Positions 28,214 through 36,615 are shown, numbered from the stretch's first letter. The stretch is 36,768 bases of DNA from Methylotenera sp. (GCF_013141425.1 NZ_JABFRA010000061.1:1-36768); one strand, 5' to 3'. Notes: a model not told the origin generated them from the sequence alone. Translations and numbers: made by a program.

Positions 28214-28291
28214 GCTTCCAAAATGCCAGTTTTATCATTGGCTTTTGCTAGTTTCTGAAAATGCACGGCTTAACTATTTGGAGAATTTGAT

Positions 28292-28816
28292 ATAGCACAG
28301 GACAAAGAAACACGAATCAACGGTGACATTACTGGTTCGGAAGTACGCTTGGTTGGCATTGAGGGCGAACCTTTAGGTATCATGAGTTTGCGCGAGGCGT
28401 TTGCTAAAGCTGAAGACGCTGATATTGACTTAGTGGAAATTGCGCCGAACGCTGTGCCTCCCGTGTGTAGATTGATGGATTACGGCAAGTTCAAATATGC
28501 CGAAAGTAAAAAGCAGCACGAAGTTAAGCTCAAGCAAAAACAAGTGCAAGTGAAAGAAATTAAGTTCCGCCCTGGTACAGATGATGGCGATTATGCAATC
28601 AAAGTACGCAATATCATTCGTTTTATTGAAGATGGCGATAAAGCAAAAATTACATTGCGTTTCAGAGGGCGTGAGATTACGCACCAAGAGTTTGGCTTGG
28701 CTTTACTTAGACGTGTAGAAGCAGATACAAAAGAAGTGGCAATCGTTGAGCAGTTTCCTAAAATGGAAGGTCGCCAAATGGTGATGGTGCTAGGCCCTCA
28801 TAAAAAAGTGAAGTAA
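28292..28816 (+). CDS. infC: Translation initiation factor IF-3, AUA start
   Basis: This 174-residue factor binds the 30S subunit and proofreads the start codon. The N-terminal domain reads [10 protein letters not shown], then [13 protein letters not shown] and [19 protein letters not shown]; the linker is Lys-rich; the C-terminal domain contains [13 protein letters not shown] and ITLRFRGRE. After an in-frame TAA at 28271 there is no ATG, GTG or TTG until 28349, which would delete essential N-terminal sequence. GGAG at 28280-28283 sits eight bases before an ATA codon at 28292, directly before the conserved [10 protein letters not shown], so AUA is the probable start. Rare starts in infC are known (AUU in E. 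coli) and let IF-3 repress its own mRNA. rpmI follows after 144 bp. Confidence 0.9.
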   Translation: MAQDKETRINGDITGSEVRLVGIEGEPLGIMSLREAFAKAEDADIDLVEIAPNAVPPVCRLMDYGKFKYAESKKQHEVKLKQKQVQVKEIKFRPGTDDGDYAIKVRNIIRFIEDGDKAKITLRFRGREITHQEFGLALLRRVEADTKEVAIVEQFPKMEGRQMVMVLGPHKKVK

Positions 28817-28843
28817 GCCATAAGATTTGATAGATAGTTGGTT

Positions 28844-28871
28844 CATTAAAGATTTAATGTTTTGCATTAAA
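28844..28871 (+). promoter_or_regulatory. Alternating-arm hairpins in infC-rpmI gap
   Basis: Three 7-nt arms lie in order: CATTAAA (28844-28850), TTTAATG (28853-28859) and CATTAAA (28865-28871). The middle arm can pair with either flank but not both at once. The second pairing is a full 7-bp stem with a 5-nt TTTTG loop. The arms are AT-only apart from one G-C pair. This is a possible switch in the ribosomal-protein leader. Confidence 0.35.
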
Positions 28872-28901
28872 GTTGTAGTAAAAAAGTAGTAGCAAGAATC
28901 C

Positions 28902-28935
28902 GAGTGATACGGCTAAACGGCATGCCTAAGCACTC
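28902..28935 (+). promoter_or_regulatory. Candidate L20 operator hairpin before rpmI
   Basis: GAGTG (28902-28906) pairs with CACTC (28931-28935), and GGC (28911-28913) with GCC (28924-28926). The two helices are separated by a symmetric internal loop, ATAC facing TAAG. It ends 25 bp before the rpmI ATG. L20 is known to bind leader RNA of rpmI-rplT in other bacteria, but resemblance to its 23S site was not tested. Confidence 0.35.
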
Positions 28936-28960
28936 ATAACTTAAGTTCAAGGAGAACGAA

Positions 28961-29158
28961 ATGCCAAAGATGAAAACCAAGAGCGGTGCTAAAAAGCGCT
29001 TCAAATTCTTGGGTAACGGTAAAGTGAAACGTACTCACTCTCACTTACGCCATATCCTTACAAAAAAGACCACCAAGCAAAAGCGTAAATTACGCGGCAC
29101 GGCGATCATTTCTGCAACTGATATCAAGCGCGTCCGCGCTATGATGCCAACACAATAG
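28961..29158 (+). CDS. rpmI: 50S ribosomal protein L35 (bL35)
   Basis: This 65-residue, very basic ribosomal protein starts [15 protein letters not shown] and contains [21 protein letters not shown] (core [11 protein letters not shown]), the full bL35 pattern. AAGGAG lies seven bases before the ATG. It lies between infC and rplT in the conserved order, with rplT 9 bp downstream. Confidence 0.97.
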   Translation: MPKMKTKSGAKKRFKFLGNGKVKRTHSHLRHILTKKTTKQKRKLRGTAIISATDIKRVRAMMPTQ

Positions 29159-29167
29159 GAGTAGAAC

Positions 29168-29527
29168 ATGCCTAGAGTAAAACGTGGTGTCATTGCTCGC
29201 GCTAGACACAAAAAAGTATTAAAAGCCGCTAAGGGTTACCGCGGTCGTCGTAAAAACGTTTACCGCGTTGCTAAGCAAGCGGTAATGAAAGCAGGTCAAT
29301 ACGCTTATCGTGATCGTCGTCAAAAGAAACGTCAATTCCGCACATTGTGGATTGCGCGTATCAATGCGGGTTCACGTGAATTTGGCTTAACTTATAGCCG
29401 CTTCATGAATGGCTTGAAAAAAGCTGCGATTGAAGTTGATCGTAAAGTTTTGGCTGACTTGGCCGTGTTTGATAAAGCAGCATTTGCAAAATTTGTTGAT
29501 TTAGCGAAAACAGCTTTAGCCGCTTAA
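29168..29527 (+). CDS. rplT: 50S ribosomal protein L20 (bL20)
   Basis: This 119-residue, basic 23S-rRNA-binding protein needed early in 50S assembly starts [19 protein letters not shown] and contains [20 protein letters not shown] and [25 protein letters not shown] lies about five bases before the ATG. It ends the thrS-infC-rpmI-rplT cluster; a strong terminator begins 14 bp after its stop. In other bacteria it represses its own operon by binding leader RNA. Confidence 0.97.
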   Translation: MPRVKRGVIARARHKKVLKAAKGYRGRRKNVYRVAKQAVMKAGQYAYRDRRQKKRQFRTLWIARINAGSREFGLTYSRFMNGLKKAAIEVDRKVLADLAVFDKAAFAKFVDLAKTALAA

Positions 29528-29540
29528 GTAATAGAAAAAT

Positions 29541-29568
29541 AAAAAAGAGGCTTCGGCCTCTTTTTTTT
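29541..29568 (+). terminator. Strong intrinsic terminator after rplT
   Basis: The stem AAAAAAGAGGC pairs with GCCTCTTTTTT around a TTCG tetraloop (29552-29555), followed by a run of eight T. The A-run on the left makes it potentially bidirectional. It separates the thrS-rplT transcript from pheS, so pheST probably needs its own promoter in 29569-29636 or read-through. Confidence 0.92.
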
Positions 29569-29594
29569 ACTGTAAAATCAATGAATTGTAATAA

Positions 29595-30635
<1,041 letters not shown>

Positions 30636-30665
30636 TAAATCTACTAATAAGGTCACAAAAGCATT

Positions 30666-33020
30666 ATGCAGTTCTCAGAAAATTGGTTACGTAGCCTTGT
30701 CAATACTGATTTAGATAGTCAGGCGCTTAGTCACGCTTTAACGATGGCTGGACTTGAGGTTGAAGAGATGCAGCCAGTCGCTGCACCGTTTAGTAGAGTG
30801 GTCGTTGCTAAGATTTTATCTGCTGAAAAGCACCCTGATGCAGACCGTTTGCAAGTCTGTAAAGTAGACGTGGGTCTGGCTGAGCCATTGCAAATTGTCT
30901 GCGGTGCACCAAATGCTCGAGCAGGCTTGCTTGCTCCTTGTGCGATGGTTGGGGCTGAATTGCCTGGCATTTCAATTAAACAGGCTAAGGTACGAGGCGT
31001 AGAGTCTTTCGGCATGATGTGCTCATCTAAAGAGCTTGGTATTAGCGCAGAAGCGACAGGTTTGCTTGAGCTAGATAGCAATGCGGTTGTGGGCCAAAGT
31101 ATTCGTGAACATTTAGATTTAGACGATAACCTGCTGACATTGAAGCTAACACCAAATCGTAGCGACTGCTTAAGCTTGGTTGGTATCGCTCGCGATGTTG
31201 CCGCTATCACTGGTGCTAAAGCAAGTTTTGCTGCTATCACAGCAATACCAGCAACAATGAAAGCGACTAAAAATGTAGTTGTGAGTGAATCTGCCTCTTG
31301 CCCAAGCTATAGCGGTCGTTTAGTTAGCGGTGTAAACGCAAAAGCAAGTACGCCAGCTTGGATGGTGAAACGCATAGAACGTAGTGGTTTGCGCAGCATC
31401 AGTGCTTTAGTTGATGTGACAAATTATGTGTTGCTTGAATTAGGCCAGCCTATGCATGCATTTGATGCGAATAAGCTCAAAGGTGATATTTCAGTACGTT
31501 TTGCAAAAGCGAATGAGCCTTTAAGCTTGCTAAATGAACAAGTTGTAGAGTTGAAGGCGGATGATTTGGTGATAGCAGATGGAAGTGGTGCGGTAGCACT
31601 TGCTGGCATTATGGGTGGTAAGCCAACCTCTGTTGATGACGCGACGACGGATATTTTTCTAGAAAGTGCTTTTTTTGCACCTTCTATCATTGCTGGTAAA
31701 GCGCGCAGATTAGGCTTGAGCACGGATTCTTCTTACCGTTTTGAACGTGGTGTAGATTTTGGTAACACAAGAAATGCACTTGAATATGCAACTAAACTGA
31801 TTTTGGAAATATGTGGTGGCCAAGCGGGTGAAGTGACACAAGTCACCGGTACATTGCCAGTTCGCCATTCAGTTAAATTAAGAATGTCACGTTTAGTATC
31901 TGTACTTGGTATTCCGTTTGAACAGACTAAAGTGGCTCAGTTACTTAAGCAATTAGGTTTTTCATTTATAGAGGAAGACGGTGAATTCACTGTCACACCA
32001 CCAAGCTACAGATTCGATATTAATATTGAAGAAGATCTAATTGAAGAAATCGCACGCTTGCATGGCTATGACCACATTCCAGCAACGCCTCCAGTAGCTA
32101 GTTTGCAAATGTTACCGGCGCCTGAAGTAAGGCTACATCAAAATAAATTACGCGATAGTTTGGTTGCTGAAGGCTACCAAGAGGTTGTGAATTACAGCTT
32201 TGTAGATGAAAGCTGGGAGCGAGATTTATTAGGCAATGCAAATCCAATCAAACTACAAAACCCAATTGCGAGCAATTTAAGTGTGATGCGCACTAGTCTT
32301 TGGGGTGGCTTACTCGATACACTTACTTATAATTTGAACCGTAAGCAAGACCGTGCGTTCCTATTTGAAGTAGGCGCTGTTTATTTTCCAAAAGTTGATG
32401 GTTTCGAAGAAAATACGCGAATTGCAGGATTGGCTTATGGCAGTGCAAAGCCAGAGCAGTGGTCAGCAGAGAATTCGGATGTAGATTTTTTCGATATCAA
32501 AGCGCATCTGGACAACCTTGCAGGCAGTAATGTTAGCTATCAAAAAGATGAGCATGTTGCCTTACACCCCGGACAAACGGCAAGAATTTTAAAAGATGGC
32601 AAAGCCATCGGTTGGATAGGTAAGTTGCATCCAAAATGGCAACAGCATTACAGTCTTAGTAGAAATGCCTATTTATTTGAACTGGACTTAGAAGCTATCA
32701 GCAAACGTCAAATTGCTACATACCAAGAAGTTTCAAAATTACTTCCGGTCAGACGCGATTTAGCCGTAGTTTTAGATGAAAATATTGCAGTTGAAAAGGT
32801 ATTTAGTGCAATTAAAAAAGCGAATCTAGCACTGGTGCATGATGTGGCATTATTTGATTTATACCAAGGACAAGGTATACCAGAAAATAAAAAAAGCCTT
32901 GCATTATCAGTACTTATGCACGATACTCAAAAAACTTTAACGGATAATGACGCTGATACAACCATAGCTAATCTGTTACAATTACTACAAAATGATTTTG
33001 GTGCGGTACTTAGAAATTAA
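30666..33020 (+). CDS. pheT: Phenylalanine--tRNA ligase beta subunit
   Basis: This 784-residue subunit carries the editing site and tRNA-binding parts. Domains in order are the N-terminal tRNA_bind OB fold (about 40-150, with KHPDADRLQVCKVDVG), the B3/B4 editing domain (about 210-370, with SISALVDVTNYVLLELGQPMHAFD near 245, core DVTNYVLLELGQPMHAFD), B5 (about 395-465), the catalytic-like core and the FDX-ACB domain (about 690-784, starting near SKLLPVRRDLAVVL). Length is usual. It is followed by a 112-bp AT-rich gap before ihfA. Confidence 0.96.
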   Translation: MQFSENWLRSLVNTDLDSQALSHALTMAGLEVEEMQPVAAPFSRVVVAKILSAEKHPDADRLQVCKVDVGLAEPLQIVCGAPNARAGLLAPCAMVGAELPGISIKQAKVRGVESFGMMCSSKELGISAEATGLLELDSNAVVGQSIREHLDLDDNLLTLKLTPNRSDCLSLVGIARDVAAITGAKASFAAITAIPATMKATKNVVVSESASCPSYSGRLVSGVNAKASTPAWMVKRIERSGLRSISALVDVTNYVLLELGQPMHAFDANKLKGDISVRFAKANEPLSLLNEQVVELKADDLVIADGSGAVALAGIMGGKPTSVDDATTDIFLESAFFAPSIIAGKARRLGLSTDSSYRFERGVDFGNTRNALEYATKLILEICGGQAGEVTQVTGTLPVRHSVKLRMSRLVSVLGIPFEQTKVAQLLKQLGFSFIEEDGEFTVTPPSYRFDINIEEDLIEEIARLHGYDHIPATPPVASLQMLPAPEVRLHQNKLRDSLVAEGYQEVVNYSFVDESWERDLLGNANPIKLQNPIASNLSVMRTSLWGGLLDTLTYNLNRKQDRAFLFEVGAVYFPKVDGFEENTRIAGLAYGSAKPEQWSAENSDVDFFDIKAHLDNLAGSNVSYQKDEHVALHPGQTARILKDGKAIGWIGKLHPKWQQHYSLSRNAYLFELDLEAISKRQIATYQEVSKLLPVRRDLAVVLDENIAVEKVFSAIKKANLALVHDVALFDLYQGQGIPENKKSLALSVLMHDTQKTLTDNDADTTIANLLQLLQNDFGAVLRN

Positions 33021-33037
33021 GCAATAAAGTAGAACTG

Positions 33038-33069
33038 TTAATTTATAAAAGTAATGATTAATTTATAAA
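33038..33069 (+). repeat. Two copies of TTAATTTATAAA before ihfA
   Basis: TTAATTTATAAA occurs at 33038-33049 and 33058-33069, a 20-bp period, inside the AT-rich gap between pheT and ihfA. It may be a bend-prone or promoter-linked element; ihfA is autoregulated in E. coli. A near-match to the IHF site core, AATCTATACATTT, lies at 33082-33094. Confidence 0.3.
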
Positions 33070-33132
33070 TTTAAAAAGAATAATCTATACATTTAAAAAA
33101 GCTCAAAAGCTAGAAATGAAATGGGAGTGGGT

Positions 33133-33426
33133 ATGACATTAACAAAAGCTGAACTTGCAGATTTGCTTTACGAGCAAGTTGGGTTAAATAAACGCGAAGC
33201 AAAAGATATGGTTGAAGCATTTTTTGAGGAAGTGCGAATCGCATTAGAAGCAGGAGACAGCGTTAAACTATCAGGATTTGGTAATTTTGAATTGCGTAAA
33301 AAATCTGAGCGTCCTGGCCGTAATCCTAAAACAGGCGAAGAAATACCCATTACCGCACGTCGCGTAGTGACTTTCCACGCGAGCCAAAAGTTAAAAAGCA
33401 AAGTTGAAGCGAATTACCTAAATTAA
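33133..33426 (+). CDS. ihfA: Integration host factor subunit alpha
   Basis: This 97-residue DNA-bending protein works as a heterodimer with IhfB in recombination, replication and transcription. The helical body [18 protein letters not shown] leads to [17 protein letters not shown]. The DNA-binding arm has [18 protein letters not shown] with the intercalating Pro. The ATG at 33133 has GGGAG five bases upstream and gives the usual N-terminus; an in-frame ATG at 33121 would add MGVG and bury that site. It lies downstream of pheT and before a MerR-family gene, a common arrangement. Confidence 0.95.
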   Translation: MTLTKAELADLLYEQVGLNKREAKDMVEAFFEEVRIALEAGDSVKLSGFGNFELRKKSERPGRNPKTGEEIPITARRVVTFHASQKLKSKVEANYLN

Positions 33427-33452
33427 TTGAATAATCAAATAAGTTTGATTAC

Positions 33453-33887
33453 ATGAGCGAACCCATTACAAAAGCACAGTTGCCACCGATACCAGCAAAA
33501 CGCTACTTTACCATTGGTGAAGTAAGCGAACTTTGTGGTGTAAAACCGCACGTGCTTCGCTACTGGGAGCAAGAATTCACCCAACTAAAGCCAGTAAAAC
33601 GTCGTGGTAATCGCCGTTATTATCAACACCACGAAGTTTTATTAATTCGCCGTATACGCGAACTACTCTACGAGCAAGGCTTTACCATTAGCGGCGCACG
33701 AAATCGCCTTGATGGACCAGATGAAGCCGAAATAAAAGCAGACGCAGGACAAACCACTGCGCAGTTAGATTCAGCGCTAAACGCTTCTGCAACAAGTAAA
33801 AATAAAGACTTTGATTTTAATTTAGTAAAAACAGAGTTGCTCGAAATCTTAAATCTATTGCGTCCTTCACTGTCCGCTTCTAAGTAA
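33453..33887 (+). CDS. MerR-family transcriptional regulator
   Basis: This 144-residue protein has an N-terminal winged-helix domain (about 18-88), with the HTH YFTIGEVSELCGVKPHVLRYWEQEF and the wing KRRGNRRYYQHHEV (landmark cores GEVSELCGV and RGNRRYY). The LLYEQGFTISGARNRL helix follows. The C-terminal third is low in conservation and lacks the Cys cluster of metal-sensing MerR proteins. It is the small MerR-like protein that follows ihfA in many Proteobacteria. Its target and signal are unknown. Confidence 0.88.
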   Translation: MSEPITKAQLPPIPAKRYFTIGEVSELCGVKPHVLRYWEQEFTQLKPVKRRGNRRYYQHHEVLLIRRIRELLYEQGFTISGARNRLDGPDEAEIKADAGQTTAQLDSALNASATSKNKDFDFNLVKTELLEILNLLRPSLSASK

Positions 33888-33937
33888 TAGAGTTTATTTA
33901 TTTCTGTAGTGTTTTTTCTTAGCACTAAATTTTGCAT

Positions 33938-33943
33938 TATAAT
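33938..33943 (+). promoter_or_regulatory. Candidate -10 box of tRNA-Pro promoter
   Basis: A perfect TATAAT lies 36 bp before the tRNA start, placing initiation near 33950. The expected -35 region around 33914-33920 is only T-rich and does not match well. The distance to a stable-RNA gene supports the call. Confidence 0.5.
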
Positions 33944-33978
33944 GGCAACCTTGCTGCAAGATAATTTTAGCATCGGTT

Positions 33979-34055
33979 CGGGGCATAGCGCAGCCTGGTA
34001 GCGTACATGCCTGGGGGGCATGGGGTCGCAAGTTCGAATCTTGCTGTCCCGACCA
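33979..34055 (+). tRNA. tRNA-Pro (anticodon GGG)
   Basis: A full 77-nt cloverleaf with encoded CCA. The acceptor CGGGGCA pairs with TGTCCCG (one G-U). The D arm is GCGC/GCGT, the anticodon stem CATGC/GCATG encloses CTGGGGG with anticodon GGG, and the T arm GCAAG/CTTGC encloses TTCGAAT. Its last 27 bases are repeated exactly at 36704-36730, so the gene has probably served as an integration site. Confidence 0.96.
34029..34055 (+). repeat. Candidate att site, copy 1 (3' end of tRNA-Pro)
   Basis: These 27 bases, from the T-arm through CCA, are identical to 36704-36730 in the same orientation. Identity stops on both sides (preceding G versus A; following TTAAAA versus AAACTT). Duplication of a tRNA 3' end is the usual footprint of tyrosine-integrase insertion, with the intact tRNA kept at one end. 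Confidence 0.8.
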
Positions 34056-34064
34056 TTAAAATCA

Positions 34065-34104
34065 AAGACTTACAGTTTAACGGCTGTGGGTCTTTTTTGT
34101 TTTA
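34065..34104 (+). terminator. Intrinsic terminator after tRNA-Pro
   Basis: AAGACTTACAG (34065-34075) pairs along all 11 positions, two of them G-U, with CTGTGGGTCTT (34084-34094) over an 8-nt loop. TTTTGTTTT follows. It starts 10 bp after the tRNA CCA. Confidence 0.8.
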
Positions 34105-34155
34105 TGGTGTCTATGGGTACACTCAAAAAAAGGTAGGTATTAAAATCATTGGTAA

Positions 34156-34299
34156 GGTAGAGGAGTTAAACTATTCAACCCCAATGCGCGTCTGGTACTC
34201 AATTATATCCAGACCAATTTAGATACTGACATTGTATTGAAAGGCAAGCGTGACGATAAAGAGAAGGTTGTCACTTTGCGCGCGCAATATGATTTCTAA
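34156..34299 (+). pseudogene. Remnant of outer-membrane porin C-terminus (OprO/OprP-like)
   Basis: The frame from 34156 to the TAA at 34297-34299 encodes 47 residues with no start codon; it begins right after an in-frame TAA at 34153. It contains LFNPNARLVLNYIQTN and ends TLRAQYDF. This matches the final beta-strands of phosphate-selective porins (NPNxRLxLNY then LRAQFDF), including the terminal Phe needed for outer-membrane assembly. The barrel upstream is missing; the preceding 100 bp hold a tRNA terminator and unrecognisable sequence. It is a 3' gene fragment lying 29 bp before modA. The resemblance is from memory of the family. Confidence 0.65.
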
Positions 34300-34328
34300 A
34301 AGTAACTAGAAATATTCAAAGGATTCAT

Positions 34329-35093
34329 ATGTTAAAAAAATTATTAGTGATTGGGCTGCTAACTATTGCAAGCTTTCTTTCTTTTATTGCACATGCCGAG
34401 CAGAAAATAACTGTATTTGCTGCAGCAAGTCTTACAAATGCAATTTCTGATATTGCTAGTGAATACGAGAAAGATAAACAAATAAATATTCAAACTTCAT
34501 TCGCTTCGTCGTCCACTTTAGCTAAGCAGATTGAAAAAGGTGCACCAGCAGATATTTTTATATCAGCAGATACAAAATGGATGAATTATTTGCAAGAGAA
34601 AAACCTCCTTAATGCAGGAAGTAAGGTTAATTTGTTAGGTAATCAATTAGTGCTGATTGCTCCCAAAGGCAAAGCATTTAAGATAGAAATGGAGAAAGGC
34701 TTCAATATTGCTGGTGCATTCAGTGGCAAATTATGCACGGGGGAGCTAGATTCAGTGCCTGTTGGGATTTACGCAAAGCAATCTTTAAAAAACCTTAACT
34801 GGTGGGATGCCATTAAAATGCGAATTGTGGGGACACAGGATGTTCGTGCTGCTTTGGTGTTTGTTGAACGTGGTGAGTGCGATGCAGGGATTGTCTATGA
34901 AACTGATGCCAAGGTGTCCACTAAGGTAGATAACGTTGCCGCCTTCCCTGAATCGAGCCATGACCCAATCGTATATCCTTTAGCCTTAACAAAAAATGCG
35001 AATCAAAGTGCTAATAGCTTTTATGATTATTTGAAGTCTGAAAAAGCAAAAGTTATCTTCAGCAAATACGGCTTTAACACTAACTTACAATAG
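34329..35093 (+). CDS. modA: Molybdate ABC transporter substrate-binding protein
   Basis: This 254-residue periplasmic protein binds molybdate (or tungstate). Residues 1-23 are a signal peptide, with a likely cut after AHA. The mature protein has VFAAASLTNAISDIA near 32, ASSSTLAKQIEKGAPADIFISAD near 60 (core SSSTLAKQI), and GIVYETDAKVS near 195, which form the oxyanion site with the conserved Ser and Tyr residues. AAAGGA lies about seven bases before the ATG. It is followed by modB after 15 bp. It is the first gene of the modABC operon inside the tRNA-Pro-flanked segment. No ModE-type operator was recognised upstream. Confidence 0.93.
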   Translation: MLKKLLVIGLLTIASFLSFIAHAEQKITVFAAASLTNAISDIASEYEKDKQINIQTSFASSSTLAKQIEKGAPADIFISADTKWMNYLQEKNLLNAGSKVNLLGNQLVLIAPKGKAFKIEMEKGFNIAGAFSGKLCTGELDSVPVGIYAKQSLKNLNWWDAIKMRIVGTQDVRAALVFVERGECDAGIVYETDAKVSTKVDNVAAFPESSHDPIVYPLALTKNANQSANSFYDYLKSEKAKVIFSKYGFNTNLQ

Positions 35094-35108
35094 AAGTTAT
35101 TTAATCAC

Positions 35109-35819
35109 ATGTTAGATATATTGCGATTTACACCTTCAGAGTTATCCATCCTGTGGTTATCTCTGAAAGTAGCTTTATTTTGTGTTGCGCTAATTTTGGT
35201 GCCAGCCATTGCGGTGGCTTGGGTTCTCGCCAGAAAATCATTCTTTGGCAAATCATTACTTGATAGCCTTGTGCATTTGCCATTAGTTTTACCACCAGTA
35301 GTCCCAGGATTTTTACTTCTTCTTCTATTGGGCAATCAAGGTCTAATAGGAAAATACTTGCACAACATCTTTGGAATAAGCCTAGCTTTTACTTGGATGG
35401 GGGCGGTGGTTGCCTCAGCAGTCATGGCATTTCCACTGTTGGTGCGTTCAACTAGATTATCTATTTCGCATGTCGATAGAGGTTTAGAGATTGCAGCACA
35501 ATCTTTAGGTGCACATCCACTGAAGGTGTTTTTTACTATTACCTTGCCATTGGCTATGCCCGGCATTATTACTGGTTTAATTTTAGCCTTTAGCCGCAGT
35601 TTAGGTGAGTTTGGGGCAACGATTACTTTTGTCGGTAATATTGAAAATGAAACGCGCACGCTACCATTAGCAATTTACAGTTATACGCAGATTCCTGATG
35701 GAGACTTACCCGCCTTAAGGTTAGTGATATTAAGTATGGTGTTAGCCTTGGGCGCATTGATGATAAGCGATAAGCTTGAACGTAAAGCTAATCAGAATAT
35801 TGGCCGTCATCATGATTGA
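35109..35819 (+). CDS. modB: Molybdate ABC transporter permease
   Basis: This 236-residue inner-membrane permease has about five or six transmembrane segments. The EAA loop that contacts the ATPase is LEIAAQSLGAHPLKVFFTITLP near residue 125 (core AAQSLGAHPLKVF). LPLVLPPVVPGFLLLLLLG near 57 and AFSRSLGEFGATITFVGN near 165 are ModB-specific landmarks. Length is normal for the family. Its stop overlaps the modC start by 8 bp, which suggests coupled translation. Confidence 0.93.
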   Translation: MLDILRFTPSELSILWLSLKVALFCVALILVPAIAVAWVLARKSFFGKSLLDSLVHLPLVLPPVVPGFLLLLLLGNQGLIGKYLHNIFGISLAFTWMGAVVASAVMAFPLLVRSTRLSISHVDRGLEIAAQSLGAHPLKVFFTITLPLAMPGIITGLILAFSRSLGEFGATITFVGNIENETRTLPLAIYSYTQIPDGDLPALRLVILSMVLALGALMISDKLERKANQNIGRHHD

Positions 35820-36450
35820 GGTTCATGCACGACTTAAACGCAAACATTTCGAGTTAGATGCCTCACTGCAATTAACTCAACGTGTGAATGCGATATACGG
35901 CCCATCTGGCTCTGGTAAAAGTACTTTGTTAAGTATCATTGCTGGCATCACACAGCCAGATAGTGGCCGCATTATGATTAATGGTGAATGTTTGTTTGAT
36001 AGTGAATTGCAAATTAACATACCTATACACGGGCGAAAGATTGGCTTGGTGTTTCAAGACGGTCGATTATTTCCCCATCTCACTGTGGAACATAATTTAA
36101 GCTATGCACTAAATTTTACTCCAGTACAAAAACAACAGTTCCAACTTAAGCAAATTGTTGAATTGTTGGAAATCGGTCAATTATTAAATCAACGACCTCA
36201 TCAACTTTCTGGCGGTGAGAAGCAGCGCGTGTCATTGGGACGTGCATTACTTAGCTCACCAAGATTGTTAATGTTGGACGAACCGCTAGCCTCTTTGGAC
36301 GAAAGACTCAAGGGCCAAATATTACCGTTTTTAAAGAGGGTCGCGGACGAAGTGGAAATTCCTATGATTTATATTAGTCATTCTATGGAAGAGATATTAA
36401 AAATTACTGACAACATCATTGATATCCAACTTGGAAAGATTATAAATTGA
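35812..36450 (+). CDS. modC: Molybdate ABC transporter ATP-binding protein, short form without TOBE/Mop domain
   Basis: This 212-residue ATPase powers molybdate import with ModB. Walker A is GPSGSGKS (30-37), the Q-loop Gln is in VFQDGRLFPHL (82), the signature is LSGGEKQ (132-138), Walker B is LLMLDEP (152-158) and the switch His is in YISHSMEE (190). I use the ATG at 35812, which overlaps modB by 8 bp; an in-frame start at 35776 would add twelve residues of modB-overlapping sequence. E. coli ModC has about 350 residues with a C-terminal molybdate-sensing domain. Here the protein ends just after IIDIQLGKIIN, and no continuation is seen in other frames downstream. It could be truncated or a naturally short form; the ATPase core is intact. 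Confidence 0.9.
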   Translation: MIEVHARLKRKHFELDASLQLTQRVNAIYGPSGSGKSTLLSIIAGITQPDSGRIMINGECLFDSELQINIPIHGRKIGLVFQDGRLFPHLTVEHNLSYALNFTPVQKQQFQLKQIVELLEIGQLLNQRPHQLSGGEKQRVSLGRALLSSPRLLMLDEPLASLDERLKGQILPFLKRVADEVEIPMIYISHSMEEILKITDNIIDIQLGKIIN

Positions 36451-36579
36451 GTGTCTCAGTTGGGTCGAAAGCACCGAAATTCAATGTCTGCTTTACTGCA
36501 CTCCAATTTTATTGTGTATTAATTACCGATTTGTAGCAAACCTATTTAGGGGACATAGGGTAAGTGAAATTCAAGATAT

Positions 36580-36615
36580 AAGAACGCCAGCATTAAAAAG
36601 TTTAGTGGCGTTCTT
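36580..36615. repeat. Perfect 10-bp inverted repeat downstream of modC
   Basis: AAGAACGCCA (36580-36589) is exactly complementary to TGGCGTTCTT (36606-36615). A small inner stem TAAA/TTTA (36594-36597 and 36601-36604) is possible in the loop. No T-run follows on the plus strand (GTGGCTATC), so it is not a classical terminator, though it may still mark the 3' end of the mod transcript. Confidence 0.5.

Noticed and set aside
28214-28260. Attenuator after thrS (GCCA/TGGC followed by TTTTG)
   Set aside because: The stem is only 4-5 bp with a 10-nt loop, too weak to support a call.
28349-28816. infC starting at TTG 28349
   Set aside because: This removes conserved N-terminal IF-3 sequence and has no ribosome binding site; the AUA at 28292 fits better.
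31424-31723. Minus-strand frames inside pheT, including the 169-codon one at 30731-31240
   Set aside because: Antisense frames of a well-recognised gene, with biased composition and no family features.
34007-34222. 71-codon plus-strand frame running through the tRNA-Pro 3' half and its terminator
   Set aside because: It starts inside the tRNA and crosses a terminator hairpin, and another frame in the same place matches a porin end.
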